The notes: generated by a model not told the origin, from the letters alone. 8,771 nucleotides of DNA from Pseudomonadota bacterium (GCA_022709775.1 JAKLIE010000050.1:1-8771), one strand, 5' to 3'; positions 1-6,434 are shown, counted from the first letter of the stretch. A program made the numbers and translations.

Positions 1-618
1 GCCGAGATCCGCCAACTGCGTCACGGCGAGGCCCGGATAGCCGCACGGGTCGATGTCCGCGAACGGCGAGAGGTCCATCGCGACGTTGACCGCGATGCCG
101 TGGTAGGTGCAGCCGTTGCGCACCTTCAGCCCCAGCGCCGCGATCTTCGCCTCGACGCCGTCGCGCGAGACGTACACGCCGGGCGCCGACGGCTTCCCGT
201 AGGCGGAAATCCCCGACGAACCGAGCCATTCTACTACCGCGGCCTCGAGGCGCCGGACCAGCTCGCGCACGCCGAGCCTGCGGCGCTTCAGGTCGACCAG
301 CACGTAGACGACGAGCTGCCCGGGCCCGTGGTAGGTGACCTGGCCGCCGCGGTCGACCTTGAGCGCGGGGATCGCGTTGTCGCGGAGCACGTGCTCGCGC
401 CGTCCGGCGAGACCCAGCGTGTAGACCGGCGGGTGCCCGGTGATCCACAGCTCGTCGGGCGTGTCGTCCGTCCGGGCGTCGGTCCACGCCTGCATCGCGC
501 GCCAGCAGCGTTCGTAGCCGGTGCGGCCGAGCGTGCGCAGCATGAAGCCGGTCGCGTCGTCGCGGTGCGCGGGGGCGCGGGCGATCCAGGCGAGGTCGGC
601 AGCCGCGGACTCGCTCAC
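1..618 (-). CDS. lipB: Octanoyl-[acyl carrier protein]:protein N-octanoyltransferase (lipoate biosynthesis), 3' end cut by window
   Basis: LipB transfers octanoate from acyl carrier protein to the lipoyl domains of enzymes such as pyruvate dehydrogenase and GcvH; LipA then inserts sulfur. The visible 206 residues contain the family motif RGGQVTYHGPGQ (about residues 90-101), the presumed catalytic lysine in EAKIAALG (Lys158) and the catalytic cysteine in DPCGYPG (Cys192), so the protein looks active. The C-terminus lies beyond base 1. I chose the GTG start at 618 because GAGGAG (628-633) sits 9 bases upstream; an internal ATG at 543 would keep all conserved motifs but has no clear ribosome binding site. 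The start overlaps the stop of the upstream RES toxin gene as GTGA (615-618), which suggests translational coupling. No separate promoter was recognised, although one inside the toxin gene cannot be excluded. Confidence 0.95.
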   Translation of the reverse strand, partial: MSESAAADLAWIARAPAHRDDATGFMLRTLGRTGYERCWRAMQAWTDARTDDTPDELWITGHPPVYTLGLAGRREHVLRDNAIPALKVDRGGQVTYHGPGQLVVYVLVDLKRRRLGVRELVRRLEAAVVEWLGSSGISAYGKPSAPGVYVSRDGVEAKIAALGLKVRNGCTYHGIAVNVAMDLSPFADIDPCGYPGLAVTQLADLG

Positions 619-1391
619 GGGCGGTGCCTCCTCGCTGGCCGCTTCGGGCCGGGCGCGGCTGGCGGCGCGGACCAGCCCGATGCCGGGAACTCGAACATCC
701 CGCCGCCGAGGACGTGCGACCGCTGCCACACGACGCGCTCGCGAAAGACCGACAGCATCCACGTCTGCTGGTCGAGCGGCGAGCGCTTCGCGAAGGCGTC
801 CGGATCGAGCACGGCGCAGCATCCGGCGTGCACCGGATCGCGCACCGACTCGTAGCGAATCGCGCGCACGCCGGCCGTGCGGGCGACCTTCGCGATCGCC
901 TGGCACGCCACGTAGTCGTGCGGGTGGATCCACGACGGACGATCGGCGTCGAACGGCGGCGTCCGGAGATCGATCGCGGGCGCGTCCAGGCGCACGCGGA
1001 ACACGGTCTGGCTGGCGGGTGGCATCCGGGCGAGGGCGGGCGAATCCATCAGATGGCGCCAGCGCCAGTACCCCAGCTCGGCGCAGGCGGTCCGGACCTC
1101 GTCCGCACAGTAGAACACGCCGGGATCGGTTTCGCCGCGGAACCGCGAACCTCCACGGGGCGGGGAATACCGGAACGGCGTGTAGAGCAGGAAATCCAGC
1201 CGAAGCGCGTTCAGCGGCACCGGAGGCTTGCTTTCGTCGAGCAGATCCTCGAGGACGCGCTGCTCGTCCGCGTTGTCGACGAGCACGTTGGTCGAGACGA
1301 GGTGCTGCGCTTCGACCGCGCGCCACGCGTCGCCCGCGTGGCGAATGGCGCTAGACGCGACCTCTCGCGGCGTCCAGGTACGCGACGACAC
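615..1391 (-). CDS. RES-domain toxin of an Xre/RES toxin-antitoxin pair
   Basis: A 258-residue protein with a RES domain over roughly residues 65-230. RES toxins have an ADP-ribosyltransferase-like fold and characterised members destroy NAD+ (MbcT by phosphorolysis) or ADP-ribosylate a target (ParT). The three name-giving residues are visible: Arg in GGSRFRG (Arg83 or Arg85), Glu in ACAELGYW (Glu105) and Ser in IRYESVRDP (Ser182), plus the typical YTPFRY and GVFYCA segments. The toxin is therefore predicted active. The GTG start at 1391 is chosen because GAGGG (1400-1404) lies 8 bases upstream; it is the only start ahead of the conserved AWRAVEAQH segment. It overlaps the antitoxin gene by 41 bases. 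The last ~18 residues form a Pro/Arg-rich tail with no recognised homology, and its codons carry the lipB ribosome binding site. Whether NAD+ is the target here is inferred from the family. Confidence 0.9.
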   Translation of the reverse strand: MSSRTWTPREVASSAIRHAGDAWRAVEAQHLVSTNVLVDNADEQRVLEDLLDESKPPVPLNALRLDFLLYTPFRYSPPRGGSRFRGETDPGVFYCADEVRTACAELGYWRWRHLMDSPALARMPPASQTVFRVRLDAPAIDLRTPPFDADRPSWIHPHDYVACQAIAKVARTAGVRAIRYESVRDPVHAGCCAVLDPDAFAKRSPLDQQTWMLSVFRERVVWQRSHVLGGGMFEFPASGWSAPPAAPGPKRPARRHRP

Positions 1392-1749
1392 GGACCAGAC
1401 CCTCGACCGACGTCAGCAGGTCGCGCGGGCGCGTGCCGAGCGCGAGATTCGGGCTCGCGAGCCACGTGCGGGCGACGTCGTCGTGCCCCCACAGCGCGTC
1501 GAGCGAACGGAACAGACGGACGAACAGGCGCGCGAGCTCCCATTCCTTCGCACGATCCGGCGAGAGCCGGTACTTGTCCGACCGCAGCCGGGACGCCGTC
1601 GCCTCCGACACGCCGAGGATGCGCGACAGCTCCTTCTGCGTCAGCCCGAGGAGATCCGCAGCCCGCACGACCGCCTTGCCGAGGACGCGCGACGGTGCCG
1701 GGGCTTCGGGGGCGGCCGCTTGCATCGCTCCGTGTCGGGGTCCACTCAC
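1351..1749 (-). CDS. Xre/MbcA/ParS-type antitoxin (HTH plus toxin-binding domain)
   Basis: A 132-residue protein with an Xre-like helix-turn-helix at about residues 24-58 (LTQKELSRILGVSEATASRL) followed by the MbcA/ParS/Xre toxin-binding domain at about 75-130, recognisable by WLASPNLALGTRPRDLL and the closing EGLVRVVAYL. Family members bind the RES toxin, cover its active site and, through the HTH, repress their own operon. It precedes the toxin, as usual for this class, and overlaps it by 41 bases. The GTG start at 1749 has a good AAAGGA (1756-1761) 6 bases upstream; an ATG at 1725 is a weaker alternative. The first ~20 residues are Ala/Pro-rich and probably disordered. An AT-rich promoter with an inverted repeat lies just upstream, consistent with autoregulation (inferred). 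Confidence 0.92.
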   Translation of the reverse strand: MSGPRHGAMQAAAPEAPAPSRVLGKAVVRAADLLGLTQKELSRILGVSEATASRLRSDKYRLSPDRAKEWELARLFVRLFRSLDALWGHDDVARTWLASPNLALGTRPRDLLTSVEGLVRVVAYLDAARGRV

Positions 1750-1784
1750 GAATTGTCCTTTCTACAGGCAATGAATCGCCGAAA

Positions 1785-1813
1785 ATATTGCCACAGCAAT
1801 GGCATTTCGGCAA
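1785..1813 (-). promoter_or_regulatory. Candidate promoter of the antitoxin-toxin(-lipB) operon
   Basis: Read on the minus strand, TTGCCG (1808-1813) and CAATAT (1785-1790) are separated by 17 bases and lie 35 bases or more upstream of the antitoxin start. The stretch 1751-1807 is clearly more AT-rich than the surrounding DNA. The boxes match the sigma-70 consensus only moderately (4/6 and 3/6), so the exact position is uncertain. Confidence 0.4.
1787..1800. promoter_or_regulatory. Inverted repeat, candidate antitoxin operator
   Basis: ATTGC (1787-1791) and GCAAT (1796-1800) form a perfect 5-bp inverted repeat with a CACA spacer, lying between and partly over the proposed -35 and -10 boxes. 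A further GCAAT half-site occurs at 1768-1772, between the promoter and the antitoxin ribosome binding site. This is the position expected for an autorepressing Xre antitoxin, but binding is inferred. Confidence 0.4.
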
Positions 1814-1964
1814 GAGGCCCCTCATCGACCCCTGAGCTCGACCGCCCATCCCCCGCGACCGACGCCGACCCGGAGTGGCGTCGCTTCCCTCGCGCCGCGC
1901 AAAGGTCCGCCTGTCATCGGGCGCCCGCACGCTGCGGCCGCGACGGGAATGAAACCGTCTCGGC

Positions 1965-1997
1965 CCGGACCGGGCTCGCGCGTCGAGCCCGGGCCGG
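1965..1997 (-). terminator. GC-rich hairpin downstream of ybeD, possible terminator
   Basis: CCGGGCTCG (1970-1978) pairs perfectly with CGAGCCCGG (1984-1992) across a 5-base loop, and the stem continues after one mismatch with CCGG/CCGG (1965-1968, 1994-1997). It lies about 70 bases after the ybeD stop. No T-tract follows in the minus direction (only GGTTTC), so it is not a classical intrinsic terminator; it may still pause or end ybeD transcription. Confidence 0.35.
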
Positions 1998-2068
1998 ATC
2001 GGACCGGCGGGCCCCTCGCAGGGAGGACTCGGGGCGGGGTCGCGTTCGGGGCGGGCAGCCGCGGGCGA

Positions 2069-2362
2069 CTACAGCACCATCGCGACCAGCGGATGCGACG
2101 TGAGCTCGCGGTAGAGGGCGTCGAGCTGCTCGCGCGAGGTCGCGGTGATCGTCGCGGTGACCGACAGGTAGTTGCCCTCGCGCGACGCGCGCATCTCGAG
2201 CGACCCCGCATCGAAGTCCGGCGCATGGCGCAGGACGACCTCGACGATCGCCTGGGCGAAATCGTCGGTGCGCCGCCCCATCACCTTGATCGGGAAGGCG
2301 GTCGGGAACTCGAGGGCGGAGGAGCGGCCTTCGTCGGCCATCGTCGTGTCGAGGAGCTTCAT
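2069..2362 (-). CDS. ybeD: DUF493 family protein (YbeD-like, lipoate locus companion)
   Basis: A small ACT-like alpha/beta protein of the DUF493/YbeD family. The 97 residues include the hallmark FPIKVMGR near the N-terminus and the alternating pattern GNYLSVTATITATSREQLDALYREL towards the C-terminus, ending close to the usual family end. The biochemical role is not established; the gene is often found next to lipB and dat in proteobacteria. Here it has lost contact with both: cfa and the flavin reductase lie upstream and the toxin-antitoxin module separates it from lipB. Two ATG starts are possible, 2362 (97 residues) and 2341 (90 residues, closer to the usual ~90). Neither has a clear ribosome binding site. 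A possible promoter (TTGCGC 2393-2398, CAATAT 2371-2376, spacer 16) ends so close to 2362 that it would favour 2341 or a nearly leaderless message. Confidence 0.9.
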   Translation of the reverse strand: MKLLDTTMADEGRSSALEFPTAFPIKVMGRRTDDFAQAIVEVVLRHAPDFDAGSLEMRASREGNYLSVTATITATSREQLDALYRELTSHPLVAMVL

Positions 2363-2370
2363 CAGGCGGA

Positions 2371-2398
2371 ATATTGCGCCGCCGGCGCTTCCGCGCAA
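2371..2398 (-). promoter_or_regulatory. Weak candidate promoter for ybeD
   Basis: On the minus strand TTGCGC (2393-2398) and CAATAT (2371-2376) are 16 bases apart; the -10 is identical to the one proposed for the antitoxin promoter. A GCGCC/GGCGC hairpin occupies the spacer. The match to consensus is modest, and transcription from cfa could read through instead. Confidence 0.25.
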
Positions 2399-2467
2399 GG
2401 GTCGCCCACCTTCGTGCGACCGGCATGCGGTCGACGCCGGACCTGCAGGGCGTGTCCGCATCCCCCG

Positions 2468-3670
2468 CTACGGATACATGTACCGCCGCGTGAGCGGGTG
2501 CGGAAGCGTGCCGTCGGGCAGCGGCTTTCCAGCCAGGAGCTGCCACAGCGAGAGCCAGCCGCGGTCGAACGCGTGCGCCGATCCGGCGAGGTAGACGCGC
2601 CAGACGCGGTAGCGCGCCTCGCCCGCCTCGCGGCGCGCGGCCTCCGCGTTGGCCTCGATGGCCTCGGTCCACCTCCACAGCGTTCGCGCGTAGTGCTCGC
2701 GCAGCGCCTCCGCGTCGACGACCTCCAGGCCCGCCGCCGCCATGCCCTCGATCACGCGATGCACGTGCGTGAGCTCGCCGCCCGGAAACACGTACTCCTC
2801 GACGAAGTCGCCGATGCCGCTGCCGAGGCTCTGGGCGCGAAGCGGATTGTGCGTGATGCCGTGGTTGAGCACGAAGCCGCCCGGCGCGAGGACGCGCCAG
2901 ATCTTGCCGAAGTACTTCGGGAAGCGCGCGACGCCGACGTGCTCGAACATGCCGACGCTCGCGATCTTGTCGTAGAGCTCGCCTTCGGGCAGGTCGAGGT
3001 AGTCCTGCAGGCGCACCTCGACGCGCGACGCGAGTCCGCGCGCGGCGACCTCCGCCTTCACGTGGTCGTACTGGTTGCGCGACAGCGTGATGCCGGTCGC
3101 GCGCACGCCGTAGGTCTCCGCGGCGTGCATGACCAGCGCGCCCCAGCCGCAGCCGATGTCGAGGAAGCGCTCGCCGGGCCGGAGGCGAAGCTTGCGGCAG
3201 ATGTGGTCGATCTTCGCGAGCTGCGCCCGACCCAGCGTGTCGTCCTCGCGCTCGAAGTACGCGCACGAGTAGACCATCCGCTCGTCCAGCCACAGCCGGT
3301 AGAAGGCGTTGCTGACGTCGTAGTGGTGCTGGACGTTCGCGCGGTTCGGCCGGCGCTGATGCTTCCAGAGGCGCAGCCGGGCGGTCAGCGGGTCCCTGCC
3401 GTGCGCGACGTCGCCGACGAGCGATTCGACGACGTCGAGCACGCGGCGCGCGCTGCCGGAGAAGTCGATGTCGTTCCTGACGTACGCTCGCGCGAGAGCC
3501 CCCATCGCCGGCGAGGCCAATGCCTTCAGGCCGGACCAGGTCCGCGCGACGATCTCCACCTCGGGCGAATCGGAGAGCGCGAGACGCCCGCCGTCGGGGA
3601 GCACGAGCGCCACCGGAACGTTGCGGCCGGCATAGCGGCTCGCAATGATCTGCTGGAGCGGTTCGGCCAT
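2468..3670 (-). CDS. cfa: Cyclopropane-fatty-acyl-phospholipid synthase
   Basis: This enzyme adds a methylene group from S-adenosylmethionine across the double bond of unsaturated acyl chains in membrane phospholipids, usually a stress or stationary-phase modification. The 400-residue protein (E. coli Cfa is 382) has an N-terminal lipid-binding part (1-110), VQHHYDVSNAFY (113-124) and the SAM-binding motif FLDIGCGWGALV (169-180). By alignment in the mind with E. coli Cfa, the active-site residues are present: Cys136 (SCAYF), Glu243 (MFEHVG), His270 and Ile272 (NHGI) and Tyr327 (HYARTL). The C-terminal YLAGSAHAFDRGWLSLWQ is also typical. The start is the ATG at 3670; a longer open frame to 3955 exists, but the extra residues are low-complexity and overlap the divergent gene. 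It is divergent from the flavin reductase gene and followed by ybeD after 105 bases. Confidence 0.95.
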   Translation of the reverse strand: MAEPLQQIIASRYAGRNVPVALVLPDGGRLALSDSPEVEIVARTWSGLKALASPAMGALARAYVRNDIDFSGSARRVLDVVESLVGDVAHGRDPLTARLRLWKHQRRPNRANVQHHYDVSNAFYRLWLDERMVYSCAYFEREDDTLGRAQLAKIDHICRKLRLRPGERFLDIGCGWGALVMHAAETYGVRATGITLSRNQYDHVKAEVAARGLASRVEVRLQDYLDLPEGELYDKIASVGMFEHVGVARFPKYFGKIWRVLAPGGFVLNHGITHNPLRAQSLGSGIGDFVEEYVFPGGELTHVHRVIEGMAAAGLEVVDAEALREHYARTLWRWTEAIEANAEAARREAGEARYRVWRVYLAGSAHAFDRGWLSLWQLLAGKPLPDGTLPHPLTRRYMYP

Positions 3671-3711
3671 CGTCGGGTCGGAACGGGGACGGATCGGAGC
3701 GACGCCCGAAA

Positions 3712-3717
3712 AGTGTA
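3712..3717 (-). promoter_or_regulatory. Possible -10 box for cfa
   Basis: In the short divergent region, AAAAGTGTAGC on the plus strand gives TACACT on the minus strand about 41 bases upstream of the cfa ATG. It matches the -10 consensus at 4 of 6 positions and lies in the only A/T-rich patch here. No convincing -35 box is visible. Confidence 0.25.
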
Positions 3718-3749
3718 GCAAAGCGTCGGCGCGAGGGGATAGGACCGAT

Positions 3750-4316
3750 TTGCCGGTACCATCGGGGAACGCCCGCGCCCTCGCGCGCCCGCCTGCCCCC
3801 GCGACCTTGACCCGCGCCCCCTCCGCCGCGCCCGCCCGCGCCTTCACCGAGCACCAGTTCCGCGACGCCCTCGCGCAGTTCGCGACCGGCGTCACCGTGA
3901 TCTGCGCGCGCCATCCGGACGGGCGATTCGTCGGCTTCACCGCGAACTCGTTCAACTCGGTGTCGCTCGACCCGCCGCTCGTCCTGTGGAGCCTGTCGCG
4001 CAGGTCGGCGTCGCTCCCGGCGTTCGAGGGGTCCGACCGCTACAGCGTGAACGTGCTCGCCGCGGACCAGGTCGACCTCGCTCGCCGGTTCTCCCGGCCG
4101 CACGCCGACCGCTTTGCCGGCGTTGCGTATCGACTCGGCTGGGCGGGCGCCCCGCTGATCGACGGCTGCGTCGCGTGGATAGAGTGCTCGCACCACGCGC
4201 GCCACCGCGCCGGCGACCACGTCGTGTTCATCGGCGACGTGCACGACTGCGCGCGAGGCCATGGCCGCGGCCTCGTCTTCCACGAGCACCGCTACGCGAC
4301 GACCGCGCCGCTCTGA
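3750..4316 (+). CDS. Flavin reductase-like domain protein (FMN-binding, NAD(P)H:flavin oxidoreductase family)
   Basis: The protein matches the flavin reductase-like family that supplies reduced flavin to two-component monooxygenases or acts as a general flavin reductase. Motifs: FRDALAQFATGVTVI, GFTANSFNSVSLDPPLVLW (the FMN-binding core), YSVNVLAADQ, FAGVAYRLGWAGAPLIDGCVAWIEC and GDHVVFIGDV, with the family-typical closing FHEHRYA. No partner monooxygenase gene is in the window, so the substrate is unknown. The start is uncertain because no ATG or GTG lies in the right place: TTG at 3750 has GAGGGG (3733-3738) and AGGA (3741-3744) upstream and gives 188 residues; TTG at 3807 gives 169 residues, nearer the family norm, but has no ribosome binding site. 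The N-terminal ~30 residues are Ala/Pro/Arg-rich. It is the only plus-strand gene and is convergent with dat. Confidence 0.88.
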   Translation: MPVPSGNARALARPPAPATLTRAPSAAPARAFTEHQFRDALAQFATGVTVICARHPDGRFVGFTANSFNSVSLDPPLVLWSLSRRSASLPAFEGSDRYSVNVLAADQVDLARRFSRPHADRFAGVAYRLGWAGAPLIDGCVAWIECSHHARHRAGDHVVFIGDVHDCARGHGRGLVFHEHRYATTAPL

Positions 4317-4321
4317 CCTCC

Positions 4322-4345
4322 GGTGTCGGGCACGTGCCCGACACC
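4322..4345. repeat. Perfect 24-bp palindrome between convergent genes (dispersed repeat copy 1)
   Basis: GGTGTCGGGCAC (4322-4333) is followed directly by its exact reverse complement (4334-4345). It fills most of the 40-base space between the flavin reductase stop (4314-4316) and the dat stop (4357-4359), so it could form a hairpin in transcripts from both sides, although no T-tract follows. A near-identical element occurs at 8574-8598, which suggests a dispersed REP-like family in this genome. Confidence 0.7.
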
Positions 4346-4356
4346 CAGGGGCGACG

Positions 4357-5223
4357 CTACGCCCTCCGCGAAGCCGTCGGCTTGTGCGCCTGGAACACTG
4401 CGTACATGCGGCGGAACACCGGACCGGGGACGCCGCCGCCGAAGGGCCTGCCGTCGAGCGTCGTGATCGCCAGGACTTCCTTGGTCGACGACGACAGCCA
4501 CATCTCGTCGGCCGCGAGCGCCTCCTCGCGCCGCACCGGCCGGACCTCCATCGGCATGCCGGCCTCCCGCGCGAACTCCAGCGTCGCGTCGTAGGTGATG
4601 CCCGGCAGGATCTGGTGGTCCTTGGGCGGCGCGACGATCGTCCCGCCGCGCACGATCAGCACGTTCGACGCCGACGCCTCGGTGAGCCAGCCGTCGCGGA
4701 ACATCACGGTCTCGGCCGCGCCGAGGTCGGCGGCGCGCTGACGCATCAGCACGTTGCCGAGGAGCGACGTCGTCTTGAGGTCGCATCGCTGCCAGCGGTT
4801 GTCGTCGGCGGTGACGACGGCGACGCCTCGCTCGACCTGCTCGCGGGAGGGCAGCGGCAGCGGATTGCTCATCATGAACACGGTCGGACGCGCGCCCCTG
4901 GGGAACGCGTGGTCGCGCTTCGCGACGCCTCGCGTGACCTGCAGGTAGACGGCCTGGTCGTCGAAGGGCTGGCGCGCGACGAGCTCGCGGACGATCGCGT
5001 CCCATGCCGCGTCGTCCATCGGGTTGGCGAGCCGGATGCCGTCGAGGCTGTACTGCAGCCGCTTGAGATGATGCGGCATCCGGAACGGCGCCCGGTGATA
5101 GACGGGGATCACCTCGTACACGCCGTCGCCGTAGATGAAGCCGCGGTCGAGGACCGGGATCTTCGCCTCGCCCATCGGCAGGAACTCGCCGTTCAGGTAG
5201 ACGATCTGCTCGCCGTCGATCAT
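4357..5223 (-). CDS. dat: D-amino acid aminotransferase (class IV PLP enzyme)
   Basis: This pyridoxal-phosphate enzyme interconverts D-alanine and 2-oxoglutarate with pyruvate and D-glutamate. The 288-residue protein (Bacillus D-AAT is about 283) shows fold type IV features: DRGFIYGDGVYEVIPVY (26-42), the catalytic lysine in CDLKTTSLLGNVL (Lys150), the cofactor-ring glutamate in LTEASASNV (Glu182), and LPGITYD (206-212). VTRGVAKRDHAFP carries the R-x-H pair (Arg103, His105) seen in D-amino acid rather than branched-chain transaminases. The ATG at 5223 has a strong GGAGGAG 8 bases upstream. It follows dacC after 49 bases, so both probably form an operon, and DacC supplies D-alanine to it. In many betaproteobacteria ybeD and lipB follow directly; here cfa and a flavin reductase gene intervene. 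A branched-chain transaminase is less likely. Confidence 0.93.
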   Translation of the reverse strand: MIDGEQIVYLNGEFLPMGEAKIPVLDRGFIYGDGVYEVIPVYHRAPFRMPHHLKRLQYSLDGIRLANPMDDAAWDAIVRELVARQPFDDQAVYLQVTRGVAKRDHAFPRGARPTVFMMSNPLPLPSREQVERGVAVVTADDNRWQRCDLKTTSLLGNVLMRQRAADLGAAETVMFRDGWLTEASASNVLIVRGGTIVAPPKDHQILPGITYDATLEFAREAGMPMEVRPVRREEALAADEMWLSSSTKEVLAITTLDGRPFGGGVPGPVFRRMYAVFQAHKPTASRRA

Positions 5224-5272
5224 CGGGGTCTCCTCCGCGCGTCCATGCGCGAGCCTCGCCCGCGCGACCGCA

Positions 5273-6406
5273 TCACTTGAACCACAGGCGCACGCTGTCC
5301 CACGCGCGGACGAAGACGTTCGCCGGGCCGACTTCGTCGAGCGCGATGAGCGGGAACTCCGCCATCGACCTGCCGTCGAGCGCGACGCGGACGACGCCGA
5401 CGCGCTGCCCGCGCGAGACCGGCGCCACGAGCGGTTCGAGCGCCTCCAGCGTGAGCTTGAGGTCGCCCGCGCGGCCGCGCGGCAGCGTGACGTAACGGTC
5501 GGCGAGGAATCCGGCGCCGACCTCGCGCTCCGCCCCCTTCCACACCTTGAGCGCGGACACGGGCTTGCCCGACTGGTAGAGCTGAACGGTGTCGAACGCC
5601 TGGAAACCGAAGTTCAGCAGCTTCTGGCTCTCCGCCGCGCGGGCCGAGTCCGACAGCGCACCCAGCACCACCGACAGCAGGCGCCGCTCGCCGCGCTTCG
5701 CCGAGGCGACGAGGCACCAGCCCGCGACCTCGGTGTGCCCGGTCTTCATGCCGTCGACGTAGGGATCGGACCACAGAAGGCGGTTCCGGTTGGGCTGCGT
5801 GATCCTGTTGTAGCGGTACTCGCGCAGCGAGTAGAGCGGATAGTACTCGGGATAGTCGCGGATCACGGCCTGCGCGAGGGTCGCGATGTCGCCCGCGGTC
5901 GACCAGTGCTGCGGATCGGCGAGCCCCGTCGCGTTCACGAACTGCGTGCTCAGCATGCCGAGGCGCCTCGCCTCCTGGTTCATGCGCTCGACGAAAGCGG
6001 GCTCCGACCCGGCGACCAGCTCCGCGAGCGCGATCGAGGCGTCGTTGCCCGACTGCACGATCATCCCGTGCAGAAGCTCGTCGACCGACACCGACTTGCG
6101 CGGCTCGATGAACATGCGCGATCCCTCGGCGCGCCAGGCGCGCTCGGAAACGCTCACCATCTGCGACGGGACGATCGACTTCCGGCGCAGCGCCCCGAAG
6201 ACGACGTACGCGGTCATCAGCTTCGTGATCGAGGCGGGGTCGCGCCGCTCGTCGGTCCGGTGCGACGCGATCGTCTGCCCGCTCGTCACGTCGACGAGCG
6301 TCCACGCGGCGGCGGCGATCGAGGGCGGCGCGGGCGCCTGAGCCGAAGCGGGTGACGATGCGAACGCGCAGGCGGCGATCGCGAGCGCCGCGAGGAAACG
6401 GAACAT
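5273..6406 (-). CDS. dacC: D-alanyl-D-alanine carboxypeptidase (PBP5/6 type, penicillin-binding protein)
   Basis: A periplasmic, membrane-anchored serine peptidase that removes the terminal D-alanine from peptidoglycan stem peptides. The 377-residue precursor starts with a signal peptide (about 1-22, ending ASSPASA). All three penicillin-binding motifs are intact: SITK (59-62), SGN (119-121) and KTG (221-223). The second, beta-rich PBP5 C-terminal domain covers about 275-360, and the end FVRAWDSVRLWFK is an amphipathic helix of the kind that anchors PBP5-like proteins to the inner membrane. The start is the ATG at 6406, the first residue of the signal peptide. A perfect TATAAT box lies 28 bases upstream. 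dat follows after 49 bases. The symbol could equally be given as dacA; paralogues are not separable from sequence alone. Confidence 0.95.
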   Translation of the reverse strand: MFRFLAALAIAACAFASSPASAQAPAPPSIAAAAWTLVDVTSGQTIASHRTDERRDPASITKLMTAYVVFGALRRKSIVPSQMVSVSERAWRAEGSRMFIEPRKSVSVDELLHGMIVQSGNDASIALAELVAGSEPAFVERMNQEARRLGMLSTQFVNATGLADPQHWSTAGDIATLAQAVIRDYPEYYPLYSLREYRYNRITQPNRNRLLWSDPYVDGMKTGHTEVAGWCLVASAKRGERRLLSVVLGALSDSARAAESQKLLNFGFQAFDTVQLYQSGKPVSALKVWKGAEREVGAGFLADRYVTLPRGRAGDLKLTLEALEPLVAPVSRGQRVGVVRVALDGRSMAEFPLIALDEVGPANVFVRAWDSVRLWFK

Positions 6407-6434
6407 TCGGGAAGCGCGGTCGGAGGGAGTCGAA

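Larger units (their letters stand above)
1750..2068. other. Intergenic region between ybeD and the toxin-antitoxin module
   Basis: This 319-base stretch has no convincing gene. The part near the antitoxin (1751-1813) holds its ribosome binding site, half-sites and promoter. The remainder (1814-2068) is very GC-rich and contains a strong hairpin at 1965-1997. No insertion sequence ends, direct repeats or gene fragments were recognised. In related genomes ybeD and lipB are commonly close neighbours, so this gap plus the module is likely added DNA. Confidence 0.6.

Noticed and set aside
541..543. ATG at 543 as the lipB start
   Set aside because: No ribosome binding site precedes it, whereas the GTG at 618 has GAGGAG at good spacing. 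It remains possible, and would remove the overlap with the toxin gene.
1605..1612. CCGACAC within the antitoxin gene as a further copy of the palindromic repeat
   Set aside because: Only a short half-site without the second arm, explained by coding sequence of the HTH.
1799..3718. Long plus-strand open frame (639 codons) opposite cfa and ybeD
   Set aside because: It mirrors the codon pattern of cfa on the other strand and encodes low-complexity sequence with no motifs.
1914..4289. Long minus-strand open frame (791 codons) across ybeD, cfa and the flavin reductase gene
   Set aside because: It is Arg/Ala/Pro-rich without recognisable domains and overlaps three genes with clear motifs in other frames; such frames are expected at this GC content.
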